A stretch of DNA of 64,000 bases from SAR202 cluster bacterium (lineage in GTDB: Bacteria; Chloroflexota; Dehalococcoidia; Lucifugimonadales; UBA3495): positions 1 through 64,000 of the forward strand of contig JABMNL010000053.1 of assembly GCA_013204585.1 (NCBI GenBank), written 5' to 3'. Of the stretch, positions 25,232 through 34,043 are shown piece after piece. Position 1 is the stretch's first letter; every line of letters begins with the position of its first letter. A model generated the notes under the pieces. It was given only the letters and a program-made list of their open reading frames with translations. It made no database searches and had not been told where the DNA came from. A program made the position numbers and the translations under genes.

Positions 25232-25379
25232 CAACGAACGATATGCTGACTGGGGATGCGAACTGAGGCGACATGAGCGCCCCGCCACAAAATTTTACCG
25301 TGCCGCCGTCGGCTATCGTCCGTGTTTGCCGGTCTGATTTGCCCTGAATTACCCTTGGCCTAACTGCCCTTGCTGTGAA

Positions 25380-26609
25380 TTAGCCTTGGAAAGAAACCCT
25401 GCCGTCCAAAAGTCCACGGGCCATGACGAACTTGTGAATCTCGGAAGTTCCGCCGCCAATGCGCGCGTGGCGCAGAATGTGGTACCAGTGGGCGATGGGC
25501 AGGTCTAGGGTCTCTCCGGTTCCTCCGAAGACCTGCATTATCTTGTCGATGCTCCGCCAGCCCCATTCCCCGGCGCAGTACTTAATCATGGAGGCCTCGA
25601 CCCGCACATCTTCGTCGTTGTCGGCCCTGGTGGCTATCTCCCTGGTAGATGCACGAAGAGTCATGATGTCGATGTAAACATCGGTAAGCATCCATTGGAT
25701 GGCCTGGCGGTCGGCGATGGGCCGTCCGTAGGTTACCCGTTCCTTGGACCAAGCAATGGCCATCTCCAAAGCTCGACTCAGAATGCCGGTGGCCATGGAG
25801 CCGCGCAACAACCGGTCGTGGTGTACCAGCCATTTCTGTCCGAGGGTAAACCCCTGGCCAACCTCGCCCAGCACCTTGGTCCGGGGCACGCGGACGTTGT
25901 CCAGGTTAATGGTGAACTGCTGGGCCTTGGTGGGGTTTACCCAAAGCCGGATTGGGTCGAAGCTCATGCCTGGCGAAGGGTTGTCGACGATGAACATGGT
26001 GATGCCGCCGCGCTGTCGTTTTTCCGGGTCGGTCACCGCCTGCACCAGAATGTAATCGGCGGAGGCGGCGCCAGATATAAAGGTCTTGGTGCCGTTTAGC
26101 ACCCACTCATCGCCGTCTAACACTGCCCGTGTTTGCATCATTCCGCCGGGGTCGGAGCCAGCCTGGGGTTCGGTCTGACCGAAAGCGTAGTGCAGCCTGC
26201 CATCGACTGACGGCAGCAGGTACTCCCGTTCTTGTTCGGGGGTGGCCGCGCCAATCATCATCATCGGCACCGGAGAGGTCGGGAGTTGCACGATGCTCTT
26301 GTGCACTTCTTCGTCTAAGACAACGTGACCCAAGGCCCCCATGCCGCCGCCGCCGTATTCTTCGGGAACAAAGGATGTGTAGATACCGGTGTCTTTTGAG
26401 ACCTTGTTTAGGCGGTCCCAAGTCTCTTTGGGCAGGGTGCCTAGCAGTCCAGAAAGCGCCTCGGCGATTCCCCTGGGCGCGCCTTCATCTCCGCCTTCTT
26501 GGGACGGGTTGGCCAAGAACTCGGCCTCCAGCGGGTAGCATTCGTCTTTTACAATCTGTCGGATGGTGTTCTTAAGGGCATCAAGTTCAGGGGGGAGGCC
26601 AGCTTCCAT
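25380..26609 (-). CDS. Acyl-CoA dehydrogenase family protein
   Basis: This 409-residue FAD-dependent acyl-CoA dehydrogenase introduces a 2,3-double bond in an acyl-CoA and passes electrons to ETF. The FAD/substrate segment YAFGQTEPQAGSDPGGMMQTRA and the DEWVLNGTKTFISGAASAD strand are characteristic. The C-terminal domain ends with IMQVFGGTGETLDLPIAHWYH and RIGGGTSEIHKFVMARGLL. The chain length preference cannot be told. It stands alone, with no ETF or thiolase nearby. Confidence 0.92.
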   Translation of the reverse strand: MEAGLPPELDALKNTIRQIVKDECYPLEAEFLANPSQEGGDEGAPRGIAEALSGLLGTLPKETWDRLNKVSKDTGIYTSFVPEEYGGGGMGALGHVVLDEEVHKSIVQLPTSPVPMMMIGAATPEQEREYLLPSVDGRLHYAFGQTEPQAGSDPGGMMQTRAVLDGDEWVLNGTKTFISGAASADYILVQAVTDPEKRQRGGITMFIVDNPSPGMSFDPIRLWVNPTKAQQFTINLDNVRVPRTKVLGEVGQGFTLGQKWLVHHDRLLRGSMATGILSRALEMAIAWSKERVTYGRPIADRQAIQWMLTDVYIDIMTLRASTREIATRADNDEDVRVEASMIKYCAGEWGWRSIDKIMQVFGGTGETLDLPIAHWYHILRHARIGGGTSEIHKFVMARGLLDGRVSFQG

Positions 26610-26750
26610 GAGTACATTCTCCGTTGCGACTTGGTTTAGGCAACAAGAACATACGGCGCAGAGCGGCCCGAGGTCAACAGGTCAAAGGGATATGCGGGAG
26701 TTGGAGGAGCGGGGTCGCCGGAGAAGCGGGATTACGGATTTACGGAATTA

Positions 26751-26794
26751 CAGGAGCGCCTTTACGCCTTTACAGGAGCGCCTTTACGCCTTTA
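26751..26794. repeat. 22-bp perfect tandem repeat (2 copies)
   Basis: Two adjacent copies of caggagcgcctttacgccttta lie at 26751-26772 and 26773-26794, and the related words gattacggatttacggaatta precede them. The second copy ends on the stop codon of the small minus-strand gene. Confidence 0.8.
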
Positions 26795-26998
26795 ATGGAA
26801 GGGGCAGACGTATCTGAAGGCGCTGGTGGCGCGGCTGTCGTCTTTGGCAGTGCCAATTTGGTTGGTGTAGCTGCCGAAGGCGGTGTTGGACGCGCCAGGT
26901 TCTTCCGCCACAGCTTGGCTAATGGCCGCCGCTGCCGTGGCAACGATGGACAAGGACAGCAGTCCAATGACAAATATTGCGACTAGTTTCGGTTTCAT
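26792..26998 (-). CDS. Small secreted protein
   Basis: This short protein of 68 residues starts at an ATG at 26998 (MKPKLVAIFVIGLL) with a classic signal peptide (hydrophobic core about 5-24, cleavage near AAAA/ISQA). The mature part is about 40 residues with NTAFGSYTNQIGTAKDDSRAT and a single cysteine near the end (RYVCPFH). The tracked ORF adds 20 upstream residues that look non-coding. No family is recognised. The stop lies at the edge of a 22-bp tandem repeat, so the C-terminus may have been altered. Confidence 0.45.
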   Translation of the reverse strand: MKPKLVAIFVIGLLSLSIVATAAAAISQAVAEEPGASNTAFGSYTNQIGTAKDDSRATSAFRYVCPFH

Positions 26999-27235
26999 AA
27001 AAAAAACGGACTTCGAGCAAAACACGGACTTAAGGTCTGCTACACTATCGCCTGTCATATAATCGACGATGGGTTGTTATCAATTTTACACTGGCAGTCG
27101 GGTGAATTCTAGGGTGTAGGCCGAATTTTCAGGCTGTGGGACGGGCAAAGCGAGGGCAAGATTTTGAAGCTCTCATGCTAGAATAAAGCCCTATTTACGC
27201 TCATATGAACAACCCGCAGATTTCGGATTAGGCAG

Positions 27236-28594
27236 ATGCAATTCCGTAACCTCCCCAGTGTTGACAGTATTTTGGCTAACCAGGATGTGGCCGCCGCCGC
27301 CCAGTCCTATGACCGTGACTGGGTTGTCGACTTGGTCCGGGAGTCCCTAGATGCGGCGCGAGAGCAGATTAGGCAAGGCGGCGATTCGCCCGACGCCAAG
27401 CACATTGCCATGTCAGTCTGCCAGCGGATAGAAGACACCATGCGGGCCGAGCCGAGGCAGGTGATTAATGCCACTGGGGTGGTTATTCACACCAACCTGG
27501 GGCGCGCTCCTTTGAGCCGGGCCGCCATTGAAGCCGCCACCCAAGCAGCTCAAGGGTATTCCAACCTGGAACTGGACTTGTCCACCGGACGACGCGGTTC
27601 CCGGCAGGCCCATCTACAGTCGCTGTTATGCCAGATTACTGGCGCTGAAGCGGCCATGGCCGTCAATAACAACGCATCGGCCATGCTCTTGGGTCTGTCG
27701 GCGTTAGCCGCTGGCAAAGAGGTGATTGTCTCCCGGTCAGAGGCTGTGGAAATTGGTGGTGGGTTCCGAGTCCCAGATGTTCTGCGGCAGAGCGGCGGGA
27801 CTTTGGTAGATGTTGGCACCACCAACCGCACCTACGTCCGTGACTATGACGAGGCGGTTACCGAGAACACTGCCGCATTTTTGAAGGTCCACACCAGCAA
27901 TTTCCGGGTTGAGGGTTTCACCGCGTCCGTCGAAACCACAGATTTAGTGGAGGTGGGCCAGAGGCGCGGAATCCCAGTTCTCCACGACGTGGGCAGCGGT
28001 AGTCTGCTGCTGACCGAGAAATACGGCATGGCCCACGAGCCGACACCCCAAGAAAGCGTCAAGGACGGCTCCGGTCTGGTCTTTTTCTCAGGAGATAAGC
28101 TGCTGGGAGGCCCTCAGGCAGGGATTGTAGTCGGCAAGAAAGACTTGGTTGACCGGTTGGCGCGGCACCCGCTGGCCAGGGCGGTACGCATCGACAAGCT
28201 CAGCTTGGCCAGTCTAACCGCCACGTTGGTCCACTACCTACGCGGCGAGGCTGAGCAAGAGATACCGGTTTGGCGCATGATAGCTACGCCCGAGGCTGAC
28301 CTCAAGAAAAGGGCCGAGTCTTGGCAGTCGGGCTTGGAGTGTCCTTCATTGGTGGTAGAGAGCCGGTCGGCAGTCGGCGGTGGCAGCCTCCCCGGAGAGA
28401 CCCTACCGTCTTGGGTGCTATCAATAGACTGTCAGGAGACCGGGCCGGAAGAAGTAATGCGTCGTTTACGGGAGTGCAATCCCCCGGTGGTCGCCCGGAT
28501 TGATGAAGACCGTGTATTGTTGGACCCGCGCACCGTTCTGCCCGAAGAGGATGGGCCGTTGCTGGACGCGTTACGGTCTGCGGTAGCCCAATGA
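27236..28594 (+). CDS. selA: L-seryl-tRNA(Sec) selenium transferase
   Basis: SelA is a PLP enzyme that converts seryl-tRNA(Sec) to selenocysteinyl-tRNA(Sec) with selenophosphate. The 452 residues are full length. RQVINATGVVIHTNLGRAPLS is the family signature, NLELDLSTGRRGSR and EAAMAVNNNASAMLL follow, and the PLP lysine is in FFSGDKLLGGPQAGI. The start is ATG with only weak SD. An alpha/beta hydrolase gene follows after 44 bp. No selB, selD or tRNA-Sec is visible in the window, and no obvious selenoprotein was found. Confidence 0.93.
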   Translation: MQFRNLPSVDSILANQDVAAAAQSYDRDWVVDLVRESLDAAREQIRQGGDSPDAKHIAMSVCQRIEDTMRAEPRQVINATGVVIHTNLGRAPLSRAAIEAATQAAQGYSNLELDLSTGRRGSRQAHLQSLLCQITGAEAAMAVNNNASAMLLGLSALAAGKEVIVSRSEAVEIGGGFRVPDVLRQSGGTLVDVGTTNRTYVRDYDEAVTENTAAFLKVHTSNFRVEGFTASVETTDLVEVGQRRGIPVLHDVGSGSLLLTEKYGMAHEPTPQESVKDGSGLVFFSGDKLLGGPQAGIVVGKKDLVDRLARHPLARAVRIDKLSLASLTATLVHYLRGEAEQEIPVWRMIATPEADLKKRAESWQSGLECPSLVVESRSAVGGGSLPGETLPSWVLSIDCQETGPEEVMRRLRECNPPVVARIDEDRVLLDPRTVLPEEDGPLLDALRSAVAQ

Positions 28595-28638
28595 TTCGCC
28601 TGCTAAGCAATGCAGAAATATACCGATAAGGAACCTGG

Positions 28639-29397
28639 ATGACCGATTATCTACTGGTACATGGCGCGGGACAGGGAGCGTGGAGTTGGGGCCCGGTTTG
28701 GGGACACCTGACTGCTCCAGAGGAGCACCCGCCCACGTTGCACAAACACCGCCGGGCCAGCCGGGTACACCCCATTGACCTTCCAGGTCACGGCTCAGAC
28801 GCTGGCGGAGATACCGCTGCGGTGCGGCTGGAAGAATGCGTCCAGGCAATTACAAAGGCTGTGGAAAGGGAGCAGCTGAAAAACCTAATATTAGTCGGCC
28901 ACGGAATCGCCGCTAGTTTGGTGATTCAGGCGGCCAAAGAGCTGACTGTGCCGCCCAAGCGGGTGGTGTTGGTGGCTGGAATAATTCCGGCAGCTCAGCG
29001 TCCGTTGCTCAGCGCTTACTCTCCCCGAATGCGGGCAGCGTTCAGCCTGTTTTCGGCCCTTAGTTCTTTGTCGCGTCAGGAATTTAAGTTACCCCGTCCA
29101 GTTATTAACGGGTTTGTGTGCAACGGTATGGACCCTATGGAAGTCGTACAGCTGGTGGGGTTCTTTGGCCCATTACCGACCAGGGTTCTGAAATCGCGCT
29201 ACCCAGTGGCGGACTCGACGCTGCCCTGCCCTGTGACCTACGTGGTGCTGACCGAGGACAAAATGATTCCGCGAGACGAACAGCTGCGCATTGCCGAGCG
29301 GTTCGAGGGCGTGGAAACAGTTGAGATTGAGTCGTGCCACCAGGTAATGGCCCGACGTCCCAAGGAATTAGCCGAGGTGTTGCTTCGGTACGCCTAA
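28639..29397 (+). CDS. Alpha/beta hydrolase-fold protein lacking the serine nucleophile
   Basis: This 252-residue protein resembles small alpha/beta hydrolases of the salicylate/pheophorbide esterase type. It has the starting strand LLVHGAGQGAWSWGPV and the PIDLPGHGSDAG loop. At the nucleophile elbow it reads LVGHGIAASL where family members normally have GHSxGG, so serine is replaced by glycine. The late acid/histidine region (LTEDKMIPRDEQ, ESCHQVMARRP) is preserved. It may be inactive, use another residue, or act as a binding protein. It is 44 bp downstream of selA, perhaps in one transcript. Confidence 0.8.
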   Translation: MTDYLLVHGAGQGAWSWGPVWGHLTAPEEHPPTLHKHRRASRVHPIDLPGHGSDAGGDTAAVRLEECVQAITKAVEREQLKNLILVGHGIAASLVIQAAKELTVPPKRVVLVAGIIPAAQRPLLSAYSPRMRAAFSLFSALSSLSRQEFKLPRPVINGFVCNGMDPMEVVQLVGFFGPLPTRVLKSRYPVADSTLPCPVTYVVLTEDKMIPRDEQLRIAERFEGVETVEIESCHQVMARRPKELAEVLLRYA

Positions 29398-29427
29398 AGT
29401 AAATAGTCCGCCACAAATCTTGCCATC

Positions 29428-29566
29428 GTAGGGGCGGGTTTGTAACCCGCCCTGCTTAGCAGGAAACCATGTTCACTAAAGAGCCTATCCCTTTTCATTC
29501 TGGCATGGTTTTGGTTCTTTAAGCTCGGTAGGCAGATGACAGGGCGGGTCTGAAACCCGCCCCAAC
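29428..29566. repeat. REPIN-like palindromic doublet, element 1
   Basis: A hairpin GGGCGGGTT-tgt-AACCCGCCC (29432-29452) and a second GGGCGGGTc-tga-aACCCGCCC (29542-29562) bound a core of about 85 bp. The outer ends are gtaggggcgggttt and aaacccgcccc, inverted relative to each other. The core holds a further inverted pair aaaccatg/catggttt. The same arrangement recurs at 40035-40171 with an unrelated core. Confidence 0.75.
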
Positions 29567-29599
29567 AGTATATTTGCCACGAGCATACTAGGGGAAAAA

Positions 29600-29632
29600 T
29601 AAAAGGGTCCGCCGTAACGGCGAACCCTTTTT
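29600..29632. terminator. Bidirectional Rho-independent terminator
   Basis: The near-palindrome aaaagggtccgccg-taa-cggcgaacccttttt has a ten-pair stem with one mismatch, and A/T runs on both sides. It can end groEL transcription on the minus strand and the selA-hydrolase transcript on the plus strand. Confidence 0.85.
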
Positions 29633-29663
29633 GTTGCTGTGGGATTTGATCGCGGCCTAGTGC

Positions 29664-31271
29664 CTAGTGTTGATGGCCGTGGTCGTCGTGCTCTTCCTCG
29701 TGTTCCTCGGAGATTAGTATCTGGGCGGTTAGTATCATCGAGGCCACACTTGCCGCGTTCTCTAGGGCCGCGCGGGTTACCTTGGTGGGGTCAATGATGC
29801 CCTTGGCTACCATGTCTCCGTAGTCATTGGTTGCTGCGTCGTACCCGAAGTTGGCGGTGTTGTTGTTGCGTACCGTTTCCAACACCACTGCCGCTTCATG
29901 GCCCGAGTTGCTGGCGATGATTCGGATGGGCATCTCCAGTGCTTTTTTAACGATGGCTTTGCCAACGGCTTCGTTGTCCGGGAGGGTTAGTCCGTCTAAG
30001 ACAGACATGGCCCGAATGTAGGCGACACCGCCGCCGGGAAGCACGCCTTCTTCGATTGCGGCCCTGGTGGCCGACAGGGCGTCTTCAACCCTGGCCTTGC
30101 GCTCCTTGAGCTCGGGTTCCGTGGGAGCGCCGACCTTCACTACGGCCACTCCGCCGGATAGTTTGGCCAGTCGTTCTTGCAGCTTTTCTTTATCGTATTC
30201 AGACGTCGTCTCTTCAATCTGAACCTTTATCTGATCGGTGCGGCCCCTAATGGCAATGGCGTCGCCCTTGCCGTCGATGATGGTCGTGTGGTCCTTTGTG
30301 GACTCGACGCGGCGGGCCTGCCCCAGGTCTTCGACTGTTGCCTGGTCTAGACGGCGGCCAGTCTCTTCAGAAATCACCTGCGCTCCGGTGAGCACGGCGA
30401 TGTCTTCCAGCATGGCCTTGCGGCGGTCACCGAAGCCAGGGGCCTTAACGGCCAGGCAGTTCAGTGTGCCTCGCAGGCGGTTGACCACCAGTACGGCCAG
30501 GGCCTCGCTGTCGATGTCTTCCCCAATGATTATTAGGTTCTTGGTTACCTGCAGTGCCTGTTCCAATAGCGGAACTAACTCGGCGGCAGCGGAAATCTTT
30601 TTGTCGGTTATCAGAATGTAGGCGTCTTCGACGACGGCTTCCATGCGCTCTGGATTGGTGACGAAATAGGGGCTTATGTAGCCCCGGTCGAAGTTCATAC
30701 CCTCTACGTACTCGGTGGAGGACTCACCGCTCTTGCTCTCTTCAACGGTGACCACACCCTGGGCTCCGACCTTTTCCAATACGTCGGCCAGCATGTTGCC
30801 AATTTCGGTGTTGTTGGCAGAGATCGAGGCCACTTGGGCCATCTGGTCCCGGCCTTCGATTTTGTTGGAAAGTTTGCCCAGTTCCGCGACGATGGCGGCG
30901 ACACTCTTGTCGATGCCACGTTTAATCGCCATGGGATCCGCACCGGCTACCACGTTCTTGATACCTTCTTGGACCATTATCTGGGCCAGGATGGTAGCGG
31001 TGGTGGTGCCGTCGCCTGCGACATCGTTGGTCTTGGTGGCGGCTTCCTTCATCAATTGAGTGCCCATGTTCTCGAAGGAGTTGGGTAGGTCAACTTCTTT
31101 GGCGATGGTCACACCGTCGTTGGTGATGACCGGAGCGCCCCATTTCTTCTCTATGATAACGTTGCGGCCCCTGGGCCCTAGGGTTAACTTCACGGCGTCG
31201 GCGACCATGTTAATTCCATGGAGCAGCGCTTGCTGGGCCGCCTCGTCCCTTAAAATATCTTTGGCAGGCAT
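29664..31271 (-). CDS. groEL: Chaperonin GroEL (60 kDa)
   Basis: This ATP-driven chaperonin forms the double-ring folding chamber. The 535 residues include [21 protein letters not shown], the ATPase motif [16 protein letters not shown], and the apical-domain and [13 protein letters not shown] segments. The C-terminus ends in an acidic, His-rich tail ([14 protein letters not shown]) in place of the Gly/Met repeat of E. coli. The start is ATG with GGAGAAAG upstream. groES lies 111 bp upstream on the same strand, with a 9-bp tandem repeat between them. Confidence 0.97.
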   Translation of the reverse strand: MPAKDILRDEAAQQALLHGINMVADAVKLTLGPRGRNVIIEKKWGAPVITNDGVTIAKEVDLPNSFENMGTQLMKEAATKTNDVAGDGTTTATILAQIMVQEGIKNVVAGADPMAIKRGIDKSVAAIVAELGKLSNKIEGRDQMAQVASISANNTEIGNMLADVLEKVGAQGVVTVEESKSGESSTEYVEGMNFDRGYISPYFVTNPERMEAVVEDAYILITDKKISAAAELVPLLEQALQVTKNLIIIGEDIDSEALAVLVVNRLRGTLNCLAVKAPGFGDRRKAMLEDIAVLTGAQVISEETGRRLDQATVEDLGQARRVESTKDHTTIIDGKGDAIAIRGRTDQIKVQIEETTSEYDKEKLQERLAKLSGGVAVVKVGAPTEPELKERKARVEDALSATRAAIEEGVLPGGGVAYIRAMSVLDGLTLPDNEAVGKAIVKKALEMPIRIIASNSGHEAAVVLETVRNNNTANFGYDAATNDYGDMVAKGIIDPTKVTRAALENAASVASMILTAQILISEEHEEEHDDHGHQH

Positions 31272-31317
31272 TCCTTTCTCCTCAATATGTTCCGGGAAAA
31301 TCCCGAATGGTTGCTCG

Positions 31318-31374
31318 TGTGGTTTCTGTGGTTTCTGTGGTTTCTGTGGTTTCTGTGGTTTCTAATGTGGTTTT
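31318..31374. repeat. 9-bp tandem repeat in the groES-groEL spacer
   Basis: Five perfect copies of tgtggtttc run from 31318 to 31362, followed by a degenerate copy (tgtggtttt, 31366-31374). The transcript would contain GAAACCACA repeats between the groES stop and the groEL ribosome-binding site. The repeated-tripeptide ORFs seen here in other frames are artefacts of the repeat. Confidence 0.88.
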
Positions 31375-31382
31375 TAAATTCT

Positions 31383-31694
31383 CTAAGAGATAACGGCGAG
31401 GATATCGTTGGACCCCAAGAAGAGCAGTTCCTCGTCTTCGACCCCAATCTCGGTGCCGGCGTATTTGGAGTAAATCACAATGTCGCCAGCCTTAACTTCC
31501 ATTTCTACAAGCTTGCCGTTGGGCAGTACGCGGCCCGGTCCAGTTGCTACCACTTCACCTTGCTGGGGGCGTTCTTGGGCAGTATCGGGCAGGAATATCC
31601 CGCCTTTGGTAACACCCTCCTGATTGCTGGGGCGGACGATGACCCGGTCTCCCATGGGTTTCAGGTCGGTTGCCGATTTGGCGCTGGTGGTCAT
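31383..31694 (-). CDS. groES: Co-chaperonin GroES (10 kDa)
   Basis: GroES caps the GroEL ring. The 103 residues include LKPMGDRVIVRPSNQEGVTKGGIFLPDTAQERPQQG with the mobile loop, VVATGPGRVLPNGK, and the ending GDIVIYSKYAGTEIGVEDEELLFLGSNDILAVI. It is the first gene of the groES-groEL operon. No CIRCE element was found upstream, and a housekeeping-type promoter is visible. Confidence 0.97.
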   Translation of the reverse strand: MTTSAKSATDLKPMGDRVIVRPSNQEGVTKGGIFLPDTAQERPQQGEVVATGPGRVLPNGKLVEMEVKAGDIVIYSKYAGTEIGVEDEELLFLGSNDILAVIS

Positions 31695-31771
31695 TGTGGC
31701 CTCTTTAGTTAGTTTGTCCCGACGAGTTATTCGTCCGGGTTTTTTAACCCGACCGGAATTTCGCCAAGATA

Positions 31772-31800
31772 AGGATAGAACCGGGCCTGCAAACGGTCAA
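31772..31800 (-). promoter_or_regulatory. Predicted sigma-70-type promoter of groES-groEL
   Basis: On the minus strand TTGACC (31800-31795) and TATCCT (31777-31772) are separated by exactly 17 bases. A start site about seven bases later gives a 5' leader of roughly 70 nt before the groES ATG. A small hairpin (cgggttttttaacccg) lies inside this leader. Confidence 0.5.
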
Positions 31801-31891
31801 GTTATGCTTGGTCATTGGCCCATGTTTGGGTACCGGATACCTGGTTCAAATAGCTGGATATCACCGTCCAAACGCATGCTAGACTTCACCG

Positions 31892-33079
31892 ATGTCATTC
31901 ACTGCTGACCTGCACCTTCATTCCCGCTACGCCTATGCCTGTAGCAAGAATCTAACCCTGGCAAATATTGCGGCCTGGGCCAAGATTAAAGGTATAGACC
32001 TGCTGTCTACCGCCGATTTCACCCATCCTGCGTGGCTGGCCGAGTTGGAAGGCAACCTTACGCAGACGGCCGAAGGCGATTTCGAATTTGATGGCGTCAG
32101 ATTCGTCCTGGGCACTGAACTTAGCTGTGTGTATAAACAGGGGGGTCGCTCCCGCCGGGTGCACCTGTTGGTTTTCGCTCCTGATTTAGAAAGTGTCCGC
32201 GGAATTAGGGAGATGCTCAGCGGGCTAAACGCCAAGTTGAACGGTGATGGCAGGCCCACGATTGGCGTATCGGCCAGGGATCTGACGGCACGGTTATTGG
32301 ACATCAACGCGGATTGTTTGGTGGTGCCAGCCCATATTTGGACTCCCTGGTATGGAATGCTTGGCTCGAAGTCGGGGTTTGACTCGTTAGATGAATGCTT
32401 TGAGGATATGACTCCGCACATTCCTGCTGTCGAGACCGGGCTTTCCAGCGACCCGGAGATGAACTGGCGAGTGCCGGCCCTGGCTGGGAAATCCATTGTG
32501 TCTTTCTCCGACGCCCATTCCTTGCCCAACTTGGGCCGAGAACTGACGGAGTTTTCGGGGACGCCAGGCTACCAAGACCTTGCAGCGGGACTGAACGAAA
32601 ACCGGGTGGAACGGACCATCGAGTTCTTCCCGGAAGAAGGGAAATACCACCTCAACGGCCACCGGAAATGTGGTGTGAGCCAATCTCCAGACGAGACTAC
32701 TCAGGCCGGAACGAGGTGCCCTGAATGCGGGCGGCCCCTGACCCTGGGAGTTCTCCACCGGGTGCGGGACCTGTCTGGGGATGGCCAAACGGTTGATGAA
32801 GCGGCGCGTCGGCCATACGACAGATTGGTCCCGTTGGTGGAATTGCTGTCGCAGACCTTGGGCAAAGGTCGGGCGACCAAGTCGGTGGCTACTGCTTACC
32901 ACCATATATGCAGTGAACTGGGCGGAGAAATCCAGGTCCTGACCGAGGCCCCTTTTGACGACCTTGAGAGGGTCGGCGGCCAGGCTTTGGCAGTAGCAGT
33001 TACCAAAGTTAGGGCCGGACAGGTTGAGATGGTTCCCGGTTTTGACGGCCAGTACGGGACGGTTCGCCCAGCCGACTAG
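31892..33079 (+). CDS. Endonuclease Q-like PHP-domain protein
   Basis: This 395-residue protein matches the endonuclease Q / YqxK group, nucleases that cut 5' of deaminated bases such as uracil and hypoxanthine. The N-terminal PHP metal-binding domain has ADLHLHSRYAYA, LLSTADFTHPAW, GTELSCVY, VPAHIWTPWYGMLG and SFSDAHSLPNLGRE. A zinc-finger follows: KYHLNGHRKCGV with CPECGRPLTLGVLHRV. The C-terminal part carries PYDRLVPLVELLS. It is divergent from groES. The activity is inferred from family architecture. Confidence 0.82.
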   Translation: MSFTADLHLHSRYAYACSKNLTLANIAAWAKIKGIDLLSTADFTHPAWLAELEGNLTQTAEGDFEFDGVRFVLGTELSCVYKQGGRSRRVHLLVFAPDLESVRGIREMLSGLNAKLNGDGRPTIGVSARDLTARLLDINADCLVVPAHIWTPWYGMLGSKSGFDSLDECFEDMTPHIPAVETGLSSDPEMNWRVPALAGKSIVSFSDAHSLPNLGRELTEFSGTPGYQDLAAGLNENRVERTIEFFPEEGKYHLNGHRKCGVSQSPDETTQAGTRCPECGRPLTLGVLHRVRDLSGDGQTVDEAARRPYDRLVPLVELLSQTLGKGRATKSVATAYHHICSELGGEIQVLTEAPFDDLERVGGQALAVAVTKVRAGQVEMVPGFDGQYGTVRPAD

Positions 33080-33198
33080 CAAATCTTCGCTTGCCCGACT
33101 TCAGATTTTATCAATCAAATGGATTAGCTGTAACTAACAAATGGATTAGCGGTAACTAAACGGGCCATGGCTACCGAGCCTGCAAGTTATGTTAAAAT

Positions 33199-33966
33199 TT
33201 GCCTTGCCAGGCTGGATTTAGCCAGGCGTTGATTGCGTTAAACAAAAAAATTATTCAAGCTAGCAGCAGGGTCCAATTGCAACAACCGTTACCCGTATCG
33301 GTGCGGCGGCTTCAGTCCGAGGATATCGACCAAGTCGTCGCCATCGAAAAAGAAGCATTTTCCCCCCTTTGGGTTAGCTCGCCTTTCAGGCGCGATCAAA
33401 ATAATAATCGCGCCTGCTATTTGGTGGCATGTTTCGACGAAGAAATCTCGCCGGAAGAGATATTGGCTGAAAACGACCTAGACCAACAAGCCGAATTGGA
33501 TAACGAGCGGCCCCCGAATCTTTGGTCTCGGGTGGCGGGGCGTCTTGGTTTTTCTTCTAATAACGGCGAGACCGGAAGCGCCGACGAGGCATTCAACATA
33601 GCGGGATACGTCAGCGTTTGGTACCAAGGGGAAGAAGCTCACATCACTGAGATTGCCGTCAAAGAAACGTTGCGCGGTCGCGGCGTCGGGGAACTTTTGC
33701 TAATCGGCTCGCTCAAGGCAGCCATCGAATATGGCTCGAAAGTGATGACACTGGAGGCTAGAGTCTCCAACTTTATCGCCCACCGTATGTACCAGAAATA
33801 CAGCTTTAAGTCGGTTGGCATTCGCAAGGCCTACTACTCCGACAACCGTGAAGACGCCGTAATAATGACTACCAGTCCCATCGACACCGAAGAATACCAA
33901 GGGTTGTTTACCGAGTTGCAGTCGACTTACAAGTCCCGTTGGGGACGGATGGATATCGAGTGCTGA
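33199..33966 (+). CDS. GNAT acetyltransferase, RimI-like
   Basis: This GNAT acetyltransferase resembles RimI, which acetylates the N-terminus of ribosomal protein S18. Motifs are SVRRLQSEDIDQVVAIEKEAFSP near residue 33 and the acetyl-CoA site EIAVKETLRGRGVGELLL, with the EARVSNFIAHRMYQKYSFKSVGIRKAYYSDNREDAVIM block typical of RimI. An insertion of about 50 acidic residues (ISPEEILAENDLDQQAELDNE...) separates the first strands, which is unusual. The tracked start is TTG with no clear SD, and the first 30 residues are uncertain. Whether the substrate is S18 is not known. Confidence 0.75.
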   Translation: MPCQAGFSQALIALNKKIIQASSRVQLQQPLPVSVRRLQSEDIDQVVAIEKEAFSPLWVSSPFRRDQNNNRACYLVACFDEEISPEEILAENDLDQQAELDNERPPNLWSRVAGRLGFSSNNGETGSADEAFNIAGYVSVWYQGEEAHITEIAVKETLRGRGVGELLLIGSLKAAIEYGSKVMTLEARVSNFIAHRMYQKYSFKSVGIRKAYYSDNREDAVIMTTSPIDTEEYQGLFTELQSTYKSRWGRMDIEC

Positions 33967-34014
33967 GAGCCAAAACCGGATCCAGTGGCGTTATAATTGA
34001 CATAACTGAAAAAA

Positions 34015-34043
34015 TCCAAGGGTGCCAAGGGTGCCAAGGGTGT
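34015..34043. repeat. 10-bp tandem repeat (ccaagggtgc, about three copies)
   Basis: ccaagggtgccaagggtgccaagggtgtt lies in the 276-bp gap between the RimI-like gene and coaE. Nothing else in that gap is recognised. Confidence 0.6.

Noticed and set aside
27059-27235. tRNA-Sec or another small RNA upstream of selA
   Set aside because: No cloverleaf with a long acceptor or variable arm and no CCA-like end could be built from this stretch.
31287-31712. ORF with repeated WFLWFLWFL residues (and the minus-strand [12 protein letters not shown])
   Set aside because: The repeat residues come from the 9-bp tandem repeat in the groES-groEL spacer, and the frames run antisense or out of phase over groES.
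31695-31891. CIRCE/HrcA operator upstream of groES
   Set aside because: No TTAGCACTC-N9-GAGTGCTAA or close variant is present; only a small hairpin and a standard promoter are visible.
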